From Diadema setosum (Eukaryota > Echinodermata > Echinoidea > Diadematoida > Diadematidae): 64,000 bases of DNA. Location: assembly GCF_964275005.1 (NCBI RefSeq), contig NC_092688.1:24020940-24084939 (forward strand). Direction: 5' to 3'. Shown here piece by piece: positions 12,031-23,272 of the stretch. Below the pieces are notes generated by a model. That model had not been told where the DNA came from. It worked only from the letters and a program-made list of their open reading frames with translations, and did not search any database. Within the stretch, counting starts at the first letter, position 1. Each line of letters opens with the position of its first letter. A program made the translations under genes and the position numbers.

Positions 12031-12093
12031 TGAAAGTGTTGATTGCAGTTTGTGCTGTTGAGGTGGGAAAATTGGTACTATAGCATTCAGTGT
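12031..12093 (-). CDS. Gene A exon 7: stalk next to CCP
   Basis: 63 nt, phase 1-1, acceptor GTTTGTAG and donor GTAAGT. It encodes TECYSTNFPTSTAQTAINTF, Thr/Ser-rich, with one cysteine that the B copy lacks (Trp there). Confidence 0.75.
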
Positions 12094-12469
12094 CTACAAA
12101 CAAAGTGCGCACAAACACAAAGCGTAAAATTGGAATTAGCGTACCAAGGTAAACGAGGAAGAGGTAAAACAAAAATGATTGTAAAATCGGAACAGTCATC
12201 ATGGTGCCCTGTTGGAATACTTCATGGTTTACGGGTAGAAAAAAAAGAAGAATGAATGATGGGTACACTTCTTTTACATAAGCAACGAGGACATATCAGA
12301 AAAACAAAATCTGCAAATTATCAAATCATTTGAAATAAAGGCTTAAATTGTACGGTGTGCAACTGCCATTAATTCCTAAGTTGCAGGACGGTCATAAGAA
12401 AAAACAAAAACAAAACAAGACGCAAAAGGCTAGTTTATATACATCCACATACACACTCATTTTTCTTTA

Positions 12470-12790
12470 CTACAGTTCTCTGATCCCTCCGCTGGCTCCC
12501 CAATACATCATCGTATCACCTTTAAAATCCTTCTCACTGTTTATGAGATATGTAATGATGTATATTGCCCCATCTTTTCTCAAAAACTTGATTTCTTCCT
12601 CTCCTCCACTTCAACCGGTTTTCTGTATTCTCCCTCCACTCTGTAAATATCACATGGTCCCGTCACCCGTACCCGTTATGGTGATAGGGCTTTTCTGTCA
12701 TTTATCTCTTTGGTAAAAAATCCCTCTTCATATTCGAAATGCTAAAAGTGCATGTAAGTTTAAATCATTTTCTTAAAACTTATCCATTTA
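12470..12790 (+). mobile_element. LINE reverse-transcriptase C-terminal relic
   Basis: Plus-strand frames read LHWLPNTSSYHLKILLTVYE and later RTRYGDRAFLSFISLW, interrupted by stops and frame changes. These match the conserved LHWLP..R..FKIL..V and YG.RAFS...LWN blocks just after the RT domain of CR1/L2-like LINEs. It lies antisense inside gene A's intron between exons 7 and 6. Confidence 0.65.
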
Positions 12791-13226
12791 CTCAATTTGC
12801 GTTGTGGTTGTTGTTATAGATTTAGATTATAATGCTGTATTTTAATTTAATGCTTCCCGTATGTTATGTAATGATAATTCATGGAAGAGGAAATTCTTAG
12901 ATTTGATATTCTTACTCGTTTGAAGATGACATCACTAACCCATTAGAACCAAAACCCAAATGCACAATTAAAAAAAAATACGGCGTTTGAAAACTTAATT
13001 TTGATGGTAACAGTGTCTCGTCCATTGTTGTGGGATTGTCCATACCAACATAGATTATAGTAGGAAAAAAAAAAGTTTCAGAACGAAATTTATGAGGATC
13101 ATCAAAGCACTCTGATGTTCCTGTTAATATACATACTTATAGAACACAGTCAATTTAGGACATGCTTTACAGTACCTCATTTTTTTTTTTTTGGTAAGCT
13201 TTCTTGGGATTGCACAAGAAAAATAT

Positions 13227-13924
13227 GTGACCGTGCACCTCAAAACGAACATAAAGTCGCACACACTGATTTTGCGTGAGGACTGAAAATAAGTGAAATG
13301 GGTCAACCTAGCCGAACTTGACTTTTTCATATTTTCTGAAAGAGCGGGTCTTCTTTTACATTATGCTAAAATTTGGTATCATAAAACGGGCAGGAAAGTG
13401 TGTTTTTTTTTAGCAGTTTATCTCGAACATTTTTGGTAGAATAGTGTGATAAGGTGTGTCTTTAGAATCCCTTTTTCATTTCTGAAAAACCGTGTCCACA
13501 CTCTTCACGTTCAACTCTAATAACTTTTGAAAAGATAGTGCTACTGCTTTGAAAGTTGGCATTGATTATGGACAGAATGTGTTTATGAGGTATGCTTAAT
13601 TTCAGTTTAATCTGATAATCCCTTCATTGTTGTTACTCTGGTGGTTTACTTTCTGTTTTTTTTTTTTTGTCCCATTCATCGCACAACCAGCACGGTTTGG
13701 TAAAGATTAAGCGCTTGAATAGACACTGTACTTCAGAGCCTCTTTTCTCAGTTCACACTTTTCCTGAGTTTGTGCGTTCTTTCCAATATTTAGATAGGTT
13801 AGGAGAGTCCGTTCGATTTGAGTTATACATCATTTTAAAGCTAAAAGTCTGCTCTTTCAGAATATGGTCTTAACTAAAAACTCATGTCTGGCGAATTTTT
13901 GTTTGTTTTGGGGTGCAGGGTCGC
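13227..13924. mobile_element. GTGACCC-family MITE, copy b
   Basis: About 698 bp with ends GTGACCGTGCACC and, inverted, GCGACCCTGCACCCCAAAAC. The interior shares blocks such as AAGATTAAGCGCTTGAATAG with the other copies, in the opposite orientation to copy a. It lies in the gene A intron between exons 7 and 6; B has no element at this place. Confidence 0.8.
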
Positions 13925-14073
13925 ATATATAAATACAAATGTACATCGTTTTGTGGAATCAATAGACCTACATAATATGTAGGTATTATAATGCACTTTT
14001 AAATTCTATCATTCTCCTTTTCAAATAAAGAGGGATTACTTTTGGCTTTAATAGTACAGACCATTTATTTCAC

Positions 14074-14283
14074 TTTCGACGGGTTGGCAAGACGAGATTG
14101 ACGTGTTCCAAACCGGGTAGTAAGTCGACCATCCGGGTAGCTCCACACACTGGAACGTAGCGCTGCCATTGATGGCGTATCCTTTGTCACAGGTGAGAGT
14201 TATGTTGGAGCCATATGATGTGATATCTGAGTTCCAGTGACCATTCATCATATGTCCGGGATGATTACAAAACCCTACCGAAA
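14074..14283 (-). CDS. Gene A exon 6: CCP/sushi domain
   Basis: 210 nt, phase 1-1. It encodes a complete CCP module with four cysteines: GFCNHPGHMMNG, then YGSNITLTCDKGY, FQCVELPGW and ISSCQPVE. The conserved Trp and the Gly-Tyr after the second Cys are present. The donor is placed at GAAA|GTGAAA because that keeps phase 1 and is matched in B (GAAA|GTGGAA); a donor slightly further on cannot be excluded. CCP domains usually bind proteins or complement-like ligands. Confidence 0.85.
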
Positions 14284-15122
14284 CTATAACAGATACAAAA
14301 ATAAAAGAAGAAGCAGGATTGCCTGTTGAAGTACGCGCTGATTAAAGTCAAAAGAAGGCATAAAGGAACACAACGATTTAATATTTTGATCTGTACACCG
14401 CTTGGTATCGATGAGAGATGATGATTAATGTATTTTTTTAAAACAGAATTTTACACCATTTATGTTGTTAGTGTCAATAGTATCATTGATCATAAGCATA
14501 TGTGAACAAAACATAATAGCAACCCCTCCAGCACCACCACCAGTTCCACCACACACACCCATAATTCACCAGGTTGTGCTCTGGAAGACCGGAAGAAGCT
14601 AGATTTCGAATAAGAACTTACCCCATTTCTGCATGAATTCAAAATTTGAAAGTATAATTGAATGGTACAAAGTTTATATCAATATTAGCTTACCTTATTT
14701 GTATCAAGTAGATTTTTCTTACCTACAGTGCACGAGAACCCTATAATACCGACATTTGAAAACCGTACATTTGTAGCTGCCAATTGATAATGTTTAATAT
14801 ACAGAGTTTATGGTGTTCAGGGTAGTTGTTATTTCATTGTCATGTATTGTTTTTTTTTTAATACAATAAAGGGTAAATTAGTGCAATTGAACAAAACCAT
14901 AGTCAAAAGAAATTGCCTTAAAAAGACGTACTAGTGCATGTTTGTAGTTCCAGCGTTACTTTCGTGTTGATTGGTCATCCCAGCTTAATAGAATTAGAAT
15001 CTCAAAATGAGAATTTGATAGAAAAATAATACTCGTGATTATCTGTGAGTTAATGATAGGTCATTTAAATTTGATTTTGATTCATATCGACGACGATATT
15101 TTTTCTTAATTTTGGAACTTAC

Positions 15123-15398
15123 TGTTATATAAATAGTAGACAAAATGGCCGGATCCAACGTCCCCCTGGATGGGACATGTCCAGTTGTGTGAGTAACTTC
15201 TGTCAGAAAGTACGTCCGCATACGCTTTGGACTGCGAACATACACAAGTCCGTTGATGTATGAGAGCAATCTTATTGTGTTCGGATTCACTTCTGCAAAT
15301 AGATATACAATGCTCATCGGAATGCACGTTGAATCCAAGTTCAGACAGAAGGGGGAATGCCTGTTGGTTGCCTTCGAAGCACCCAAGAAATCCAGGCT
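15123..15398 (-). CDS. Gene A exon 5: WSC domain
   Basis: 276 nt, phase 1-1, acceptor CCCACAG and donor GTAAGT. It encodes a WSC domain: GFLGCFEGNQQAF, then SDEHCISICRS, IALIHQRTCVCSQ, NWTCPI, ending GHFVYYLYN. All the cysteines of the B copy are kept. WSC domains are putative carbohydrate-binding modules, so this may be a glycan-recognition part. Confidence 0.88.
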
Positions 15399-15698
15399 CT
15401 GTGGGAAACAAGGTTATGACCTGCTTAATTAACGTTATTGATTTTTTTTTTCTCGTCAACTCCTGTCAAAACATAGATTGAACAGTTTCCTGCATCACGA
15501 CAAGGTCGATCCATAACCATGTTTTTTTTTTTTTTTTTTTTTGCCATCCCAATAAGTTGATAGTTAACAGAGCAGAGAGTAAAGTGAAACAAGAAACTCC
15601 AATTACTGCATACTGCTACTAGACCATATTTATTTTGCAACTCTGCGATAAATCTGTGAAAAAAACGCCATAGCCTAGAAGTCTGTTTGTTTCATAGG

Positions 15699-16364
15699 TG
15701 ACCCGCTACAACAAAAAGATCCTAAAGTCGCTGACGGCCGAGCCGAGAAAAATCGAGTTTGAAGTCACAACATCAAAATTCGTCAAAACAATCGGATTTC
15801 TGTTTTTGGCATAATTTTATACTCTAATGTTTTGTCCATCATCTGCCGAAATTTCGAAGCTAAATGATAAAAGGAAAGGCAAGAAATTAGCGTTTTTCTG
15901 GGCCATGATTTTCCGACTTCCAATGTAAGAGAAACGTGTCCGAAGATTTGAATTTAGCGCCGCAACTAGACTCCGCCCCTAGCAACGAGGGAGTGATCTT
16001 ATTGGTCAGCGCGTGGCATCCTGATTACCAATTGGTCGTGCGTAGACCGCTGGCGCTAAGCTTGACTGAACACGGCGGAGGTCGCTAGGAGCGTGCCTTC
16101 TATTGTCAAGCGGTGAAAACTGTCTCGCCTCCCCATGACCATGATAGCGTCGGAAGGACAACTTTGAAGGCGTTTTTCTCGAAACTCTGATTTCCTCAAC
16201 CACTTGACATGCGCTGATAAAATCATCGATATCTCCGCAACCGAGTACTTATATGAGTTGTGCTATACATGAAATTAAAGTAGAAGAGTACGGAAATAAT
16301 ATCATGTCATTTTCAGAAAATTGTCCTCCCCCGACTTTCGGATCCTTTTGTTGTAGCGGGTCAC
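15699..16364. mobile_element. TIR MITE with GTGACCCGCTACAAC ends
   Basis: 666 bp bounded by GTGACCCGCTACAACAAAA at the left and its inverse at the right, followed inside by GATCC and AAGTCG blocks on both sides. The central part is GC-richer (segments CTCCGCCCCTAGCAAC and GGTCAGCGCGTGG). It shares its first nine bases with the element at 2374. It lies in gene A's intron between WSC and SRCR-2. Confidence 0.75.
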
Positions 16365-16503
16365 ATTTATACATGAAAATTAACATGAAATACATTAGAA
16401 TAAAGTTATAGATATTGCATAGATTTCTGTGTTATTTGGTATTTTAAATGAAGAATATTGAAAAGTATAACAACAAATATATATTCTGCGGTGGTAACCT
16501 CAC

Positions 16504-16590
16504 CTCGGCACTTAAGTCTGACTCCCTTGTTAGAGGAACATTCGGTAGTTGTCATTGGGCAATCGCTTAAACGTAGGAACCTGTTGGAAT
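16504..16590 (-). CDS. Gene A exon 4: SRCR domain, second half
   Basis: 87 nt, phase 1-1. The acceptor is placed at GCACAG|ATTCC because it alone joins in frame to exon 3 (PPK|DSNRFLRLSDCP) and is matched at the same place in B. It encodes RLSDCPMTTTECSSNKGVRL and KC, carrying the last three SRCR cysteines. Donor CGAG|GTGAGG. Confidence 0.85.
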
Positions 16591-17124
16591 CTGTGCATTG
16601 ATGGCAGTTAAAGATCTGAAATGCGTTTATCAACCATTCGCATGCAACAACAACTCAGTTGTCTCGTAATATAGGAAAGAACGCCATACAAAAGCAGCAG
16701 CAATATCCTTTTGGAATTGGTCATTCGTGATATAAAAGTAATTATCAGAAGCTATAGGAAACAAGAAAATGCATCGTTCTATCAAAGGGGCTTTAGAATT
16801 TGCAAACGTGATTGATATAAAGAATCAAAGCTAGCTCATCATTTTGTCTTCTCTTATCTACTCCTTTTTTCGGATTGTTTTAAATAGAGTGCTTGTTTTA
16901 CGTGTTTGTTTTATTCTACATTTCCGATAACAATGTCGATCACTATCTAGACTTGTGGTAACCGAAAATGCATAACATTCTGGCAGACTTGTTGGTTTTG
17001 TTATGCACAATGTTAACTAAACTGTATTCAATTTTTACCTTGTTATAAGATATTGCATGTATGCGTTTTTGTTTTGCTTTTTTTTTTCATTAAATCGACG
17101 GGCTTGATAATAAAGCTGCTATAC

Positions 17125-17343
17125 CTTTAGGTGGACATGATACGCGCTGAGTCTTTCTCCGTGTTGCAGTACTGGGCAAAGTCTGATTTGAATACCCTTC
17201 TGCCGCTGGGAAGCCAAGCTCCCCGCAGACCAAGTCAGCAGCTCTAGCGTTAAACCCATTGTAGCAGACATATCCGTCTGGTCCGAGGACAACTAAACCT
17301 TCCAGCGGAGAGGGCCCATCAACCAGCCTCACAGAGGGTGTTT
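17125..17343 (-). CDS. Gene A exon 3: SRCR domain, first half
   Basis: 219 nt, phase 1-1. It encodes ETPSVRLVDGPSPLEG, then GYVCYNGFN, ADLVCGELGFPAAEGY and QRVSCPPK. VRLV.G at the start and LVCGELGF are SRCR hallmarks. With exon 4 the domain has six cysteines and is split over two exons, which is the arrangement of group A SRCR domains. Confidence 0.9.
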
Positions 17344-17862
17344 CTTGAAAGAGAATAATGGTGAACGTGTACACATTAATTTCGAAGGATTTCTATTCAT
17401 GAATTTGTGGCCAAAATGATTTAGAGCAGAGATTTGGAGTTTGCTGAACAATGATTCTTCAAGAGTTTCTTGCATTTTTGTAGCCATAACTGGACAGGCA
17501 AAAGCCAGTCAAACCAATGGTAAAGTCGCAGTTTTGAAAAAAAAAAAAATATATGTAATATTCATTCATGCAGACGCAATTTATTGAAGGGATTGCCCAA
17601 GTAACGATTTCATGTGAAAATACATTTTACGCACACACGAATGCACACGCATTTACAAAACAAAATGTACTCCGAAATTCTTTCACATTCATGGAAGTTA
17701 ATAAATGAAGAATATATTTGTAGACATTCAATTCAAAGAGCCCCATTAAGCAGCTGTTTCTAAATCTATTGATCCATTGATTCTATGTCAGGGATTTGTA
17801 ATTGTGAAAATTTGTAATTGTATTGTTGTTTCATTCTGTCTGTAGGTAAGGAGTTGATAATA

Positions 17863-17890
17863 AACACACACACACACACACACAAACACA
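17863..17890. repeat. (CA)n microsatellite
   Basis: About eleven CA units, then CAAACACACA, in gene A intron 2. Confidence 0.85.
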
Positions 17891-19490
17891 CAGACACAAG
17901 CACGTACGCACATACATTACAAAATCTGCCCTTCTGACATACCACCATACATGAATGATTAAGGGGGTGGGATAAAACTGTCACCACGCGTTGCTTCTTA
18001 ATGAACCGTTTCCAGCATTTGCCTTACCACTAAACAGAGAAAAGATAATGTTGTTTATTTTGATTACTGTTAATTCGTCTCTCATTAAACGAAGATAACA
18101 CGTAAGAATGCTGAGGCAGTAATGTTACCATAACCACTTAAAGACTAGGCCCAAGTATACTCGAGCAGGTGTCTCTGGAAAAGACATGTTTCAACAAAAT
18201 CAGCTTGTTCTCAACGGATTAACACCATAGGTAGCAAGAGATGGAGTAATGTTCAGCTTCCTGGTGGCTGGTAATGGTTACGGTAACCGGTATTATCTCT
18301 ATTGACAGAAATGTTTCAAGACCCCGACTCTGTATGGTGCACTTTCATTTTAACAGTCGGTATTGTAAGGATGTCAGTATATCAATGTCAGGATATGCAA
18401 TATCCGATAATCACGTTTCCATTTTTACGTTGAAGGATGCGCATACTCTTATCTTATTAACTCCGTTGTCTCCATGCCACTCCCATATACATCTCAAACT
18501 AGTACAATGTTGTGTCGTAAACCTTTCTTTTCTCTGTTGAAGTTGCATTTTCTATGTTTACGACTGTGCAATTTCGGCATTTAGTGAGCACTGTCATAGT
18601 ACTTATGTATTTATATGTAGTTATAGTTAGGAGTTTTACATAGGACAAGAAAACTAGAAATTAACCAAAAACAACATTCCAATCATCACAGAGCAACCCT
18701 TTTTATAATATATGTGACATGTGACATGAAACACTCAGAAGCAGCGAGATATGACTTATGTATTAACTTTAACCGTATAAACCCTTGCTTTATACTTTAT
18801 ACTCCGCGGTCCAAGTTATTATTTGATGAATGGATTGACTGATTGATTGACTGCTTGCTTGATTTATTGATTATTGGCTCAATTATTGATTGATTGATCA
18901 ATCGATTGATTTTTGTTCGATTTTTCTGCATTTTTATGGATAGAAATAACACAAGTCAATTAAACAAACTTATCGAGTATTGCTTAGATCCAATATTTGA
19001 CGAAGGAAAGTGATTTAAATGAACGAAATCATTCCATGATAATGCAATAAATAAACACGAACATAATTAGGTTCTGCTGTATGTTATTTTATGCATATTA
19101 TTTTAAACTTGAGAAGTACATGTGTCTGCCGTCCAAGAGACAAATTAAGCAGCTCTGAGTATATTGAACAGAAGTGCAGGAGACCACTATCAGAAGTCAT
19201 TGCTTGATGAGGAAGATAGCCTCATTTATAATGGTATCCACCTTATAAACGTTTAATGGAGATATCTAATGCCGTTAATTCTACGGCAAATATTGAGATT
19301 AGTCACATGTAGCGTAACTAATAACGTTTCACCTATGCGTATTTGCTAATAACAGAAGCGACGATCAGGAAAAAAAAATAAGATCAGGAAACAAAATGAA
19401 ACCCGCAATTTTGTCATACTAGTAAAGCGTACTAATACATCTGTATAAACCACAGCTATATATAATCACATCGACGCAATTGATACTTAC

Positions 19491-19813
19491 CATCATAACA
19501 CTTCACGGTAATCTTGAAATTTGCAGGGTATCTAGATATAGTCCTATATACCGTATAGTCAGCTTCGTCTGATGGGCCAGTGATAATAACGGCGAAGACG
19601 ACAAGTGATTAACGATACGGATGTTAGACGTTTTTTGTGCTATTTCATCTGATACCAGGAATCCAACATATCTGTTATTGAGAGACTCAATTTTAGTGAG
19701 AATTCGCCGTCCAATAGGTGCCTGTATGACCCAACCATAACTGCTGGAGAAGCAGTTTGTATCACATGAGATCATGCGCTCTACAGTCCCTTCCATACAG
19801 TTTAGAGTTATAT
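19491..19813 (-). pseudogene. Gene A exon 2: CUB-like module with a broken reading frame
   Basis: 323 nt between good sites (acceptor TGCAG, donor GTAAGT). The frame fixed by exon 1 reads ITLNCMEGTVERMISCDTNC, then YGWVIQAPIGRRILTKIESL, and runs into a stop shortly before the donor. The frame fixed by exon 3 reads IITGPSDEADYTVY, RYPANFKITVKCYD. The two appear to be halves of one CUB-like domain joined near 19575-19600 by a one-base loss; 323 is one short of a multiple of three. The CUB assignment is tentative. The break could be a pseudogene lesion or an unseen splice. Gene B breaks at the same place. Confidence 0.65.
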
Positions 19814-19984
19814 CTGCAGGATATAAAAAGAGACGAAGCAGGCAGTGTTGACAAGAAAAGGGGCAGTTATATATCATACATGATTTCAAAAGCTAGCAAA
19901 GATTATTAATCGTTTTAGAGTGCAAGCAAAAAGCAAGTAAGTCCTAGTTGCATTAACTACTTAATCTCTGTGCTTTGCACAAAA

Positions 19985-20757
19985 TCCTGGGGCCGTATTC
20001 TGAGAGCTAATTAAGTGTCTGATTAGCACTTAATTACCGAATTGGTATTCTGAGAGCATGATTAAGTAGGGGGTATATTAACTACCATAGCAACAAGCGT
20101 TTTGGCGGGAAGGACTTACGCGTTTGCGCGTATCAATGCGCGTGCACCTATGAGAGGACTTAATCACAGAGTTAATTACGAATCGGTATTCTGAGGGTGT
20201 AATTAAGTATGAAAGTTAATGGAAAACTTAATGATACCAAAGAGTGTCATTAACTACTCCGATATCACGCAATACATCGTGTTTTCTCTGCCACAACGAT
20301 GCTTACCGTCTTCGGTAACCGAGGAGCGGTTGAATGTTGTTATCGTGGTATCCGTAGAATTCAGAGAAAAAAAGAAATATAGCCAATCTTCGAGGAATTT
20401 TGTCATTTTATGTGAGCAAAGAGGTTGATATCTTCGCGTGCGTAGGTGAGGGGTTGTAATCAAATACCGGAGTGTGCGCACGGAGCTCTTGGGTTGTAAT
20501 TACAGGGGGCGTGGAGGAGCGCGCATTGAGGGCATATTTGCGCGTGTAATCATCATTTTGGCTTCTAACAACGCGTCTGATTGGATGGAATAACAATTAG
20601 ATGGGAGGGACCTAAGATAATTACAGGGGACTTAATCATACCTTAATTACGTCCTCAGAATACCGATTTTGCCCATGATTAAGGGGTAATTAACTTCACG
20701 ACTTAATCACGAAGTTAATTACAGACTTAATTACGACCTCAGAATACCACCCAAGGA
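19985..20757. mobile_element. Foldback/TIR element with GGTATTCTGAG ends
   Basis: The left end reads TCCTGGGGCCGTATTCTGAG and the right end, inverted, TCCTTGGGTGGTATTCTGAG. Inside both ends are several copies of TTAATTAC/ATTAAGT blocks, so each arm is internally repetitive. It sits in intron 1 of gene A. The same intron in B is about 760 bp shorter and has continuous flank (AAAAGATGAC) where the element would be. Confidence 0.75.
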
Positions 20758-21144
20758 TGACTCATCAGTACGCTCGAAGGGGCCCTGAACGTTTTAGCTC
20801 TCTTCCTCAAACGTAGCTTTTTATTTGTTTATTTCCTATCATCTGTTCCGTTCCGGTGATTTTTGAACAGCCAATCTACAGCTAAAAACATATATCATAT
20901 TGTAGAATGTTATCTCGAGTCGATACATTTGGTTTTACGATTTTCAGTTAATACTTTGGTGCATAGTCAAATGTGACACATTTTGAACTGATTACGGTAA
21001 TCAAGCTACGTTTGATTACAATCTATTCCTATCATTGTTCTTAACAATGTGTGATTACGCATGGGTGATGTACGTATATCATTCACGGGTAACTTCTGTA
21101 GCTCAGATGCCTTGTAATACAAGGCACCATTTACAAGTTCTGTT

Positions 21145-21183
21145 GGAGATGGAAAAAATAAATGAAATGAAATGAAATGAAAT
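21145..21183. repeat. (GAAAT)n short tandem repeat
   Basis: Five-base repeat in gene A intron 1. At the matching place in B there is a different five-base array at 49252-49303. Confidence 0.7.
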
Positions 21184-21453
21184 ACGTATATGATAATCTC
21201 CAGTTTCAGTTGAAATAATCATCCAAGAGCTAATTACAAATTGGACAAGTGACAGTGTGTGAAAGAAAATTTAAATATGAATTTCATGCGCTCTGGTGTG
21301 TCTTGCCTGCTCTTGTAGACACATACATGCTACAGATAATCGAATGTAGAACGTGATAGCAATTGCAATCCTCATTAGTAGTAATAATGGTCGTTTAACA
21401 TTAACATTTTTGATAACTATCATATTATTAATTATGATGTTAACGCTACTTAC

Positions 21454-21526
21454 AGACTGCATCCGTTGAGAAAGTGGGGGAGATACAAGAGATGACACCA
21501 GCAAACAGTAATGCCATGGCAGCCAT
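21454..21526 (-). CDS. Gene A exon 1: signal peptide
   Basis: The ATG at 21526 starts MAAMALLFAGVISCISPTFS, then TDAVC, a short signal peptide with a hydrophobic core; a second in-frame ATG is three codons on. It ends in phase 1 at CAGTCT|GTAAGT. The paralogue at 49548-49623 has the same layout. A TATA-like CATACAAA lies about 70 bases upstream but is degenerate compared with B. Confidence 0.8.
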
Positions 21527-22170
21527 TCTGCCTCCGGTATTTAAAGTGACCAAATTTCTCTCTATTTGTTTATAAATCGTTTTTTGGTGCTATGCAATTT
21601 GTATGCAGTGAAGGCATTCGCTGCAGAGGCTTATGGATAAGTGCGGAGTTACCGACGCTCCAACTTCTTCAAAAACTTATAGCGCTGTTGAAGAAGGAGC
21701 GACAATCACATCATAATGATGGGGGGGGGGGGGGCTCATTATGTAAGCGTAACTTAGTCAAGCTGAGAGCTCATTGAATTAATGCAGGATGAAATATTTT
21801 GCTGATTTTGCCAGACTTCAAACAGTCTACAATAAGCACTTCGGGGTGTCACTCATATCTCCAATTCATATGAAAACAATCGCAAACTCTCCGCGTTATG
21901 TAAAAGCCATGTTGTAACATAGTTTCAAATCCGTATTAGTATCAGAACAATGGTATGATGTCTCCTTCAGACGGGATATAAGAATAATAACTGATTGTAA
22001 CACTAATCCACCTTCTTTAATTACAGGAAACTGATATCAGTCTCTGATAAAATTTTCAGTTTCGAACACAAGTTGGATGAAAAAGAACACACACACATAC
22101 ACACACACACACACACAAACACTTCATCGTCAAAATCTTATATCAGCAAAGCTCGAGTCATGACAGGAAA
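21527..22170. other. Gene A 5' flank, homologous to the gene B 5' flank
   Basis: Blocks such as GTGAAGGCATTCGCTGCAGAGG and CAGAGTGTCACTCAT-like segments are shared in order with 49624-50240, so the duplication includes the promoter region. Homology fades near 22170, just after a (CA)n run at 22087-22117. Confidence 0.6.
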
Positions 22171-22213
22171 ATCAGAACAACCATTCAAAATCTATGATTT
22201 TCTTCTTAAAGTT

Positions 22214-22395
22214 TATTATTGGTGGATGTGAAGGCCGCAGCTGTTTGTGACGTCACTGCACGACAACAATTTGTATTTCATTGGTTTCATGGAAAGTATA
22301 AGTTTTCTCGACATGTTAGTGACATAAATTATGCCAAGGGGGACATTTTTCAAATGCTTTCTGAAAGCGGTAAGCCAAGTGTTCTCATATTAGGC
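22214..22395. repeat. Fragment of a dispersed repeat shared with 50620-50930
   Basis: Contains GTGACGTCACTGCACGACAACAA-like and TTAGTGACATAAATTATG blocks. Closely related blocks occur at 50758-50865, and both belong to the type of element at 28964-29500. Confidence 0.5.
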
Positions 22396-22715
22396 TGGAA
22401 AAATGAAAATATACGAAACTATCTATCTCTTTATATTCAAAATGCCTCATCTGTCGAATCATTTAAAATTCTTCTCAAAACTCACCTGTTTAATCAGTTG
22501 TAATTTGTTTTTTCTGGAGGCGCATACAGTTATCAATTATTGTACCATTGCATCACATGTATTTTTCTTTTCTTTTCTTTCTTCTTCTTTTGTTACTGTT
22601 AACGCTGATCTTGTTAATGCTATTGTGTTTTCTAGTCTATTTGTGTGAGTAGCAAAAGTGCGCTTAGAAACGTCAGTATGAAGCGCCATATAAATGCAAT
22701 TATTATTATTTATCA
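22396..22715 (+). mobile_element. LINE 3' end relic
   Basis: The frame ends YLSLYIQNASSVESFKILLK, THLFNQL, stop. This is the extreme C-terminus of CR1/L2-type LINE proteins (S..SFK..LKTHLF). It is followed by GCGCTTAGAAACG, AAGCGCCATATAAATGCAATT and a short (ATT)n tail at 22690-22710, which is characteristic of these elements. Confidence 0.65.
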
Positions 22716-23272
22716 TTATCTATATAACTTTTTATTGTTGTGATACTGTCGCTTCATGAACTGTTCTGGAAAAACAAAAGAAACTTTGGACTCTTGATTT
22801 AGCAACAATAGAAAGTAATTTAGTCAACACACAAATAATTTTGCATTGAAAGGGTGAACTGAAAAAAAAAAAGTTTGTATAATCATGTATTATGTTTAGG
22901 TTCTACAAACCAATCAATTGGGGGTAGTAAGCTATGATTTTTCTTTCTTTTTTCGAAATTATGTGAAAATTCCGCCTCTTTCTCTACTTTTGGATCTGTA
23001 TTAAAATGGGACATCGTAAAATTTTCAGTCTTTAAGCATTTTAGAATGCCGAGAAACATTCTGTATGAGTAGGATCCAATAGGAATTCATTGTATCCCCC
23101 CCCCCCTCCAAATGAAAAATCCAATAAAAGCAAGACTGAAAGGAAACCTTCATTAACACCGGTGTCTTATGTAAATAAAGTCCTCGTTATCATAAATATT
23201 CCCCTCCCCGTTTCTCCCTGTCTCTTTATCTCGTTTGTCTGTCTTTCTCCCTTTCGTATTGTATAATTGTAT
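22716..23272. other. AT-rich spacer
   Basis: No gene seen. A poly-C run lies at 23096 and a CT-rich stretch at 23205-23260. Confidence 0.4.

Larger units (their letters stand above)
8663..21526 (-). other. Gene A: SRCR-WSC-CCP receptor locus, 3' end not seen
   Basis: Eleven exons on the minus strand, each matched by a paralogous exon in gene B except the 60-nt stalk exon at 11520, which B has only as a relic. The order is signal peptide, CUB-like, SRCR in two exons, WSC, CCP, four stalk exons, transmembrane. The tyrosine-rich tail exon, only 730 bp downstream of the TM exon in B, does not occur anywhere between 8662 and 1. It is either beyond the window or lost. Exon 2 breaks the reading frame. 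Introns carry two GTGACCC MITEs, an unrelated TIR MITE, a LINE relic and a foldback. By domain content this is a surface recognition receptor; the ligand is unknown. Confidence 0.75.
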
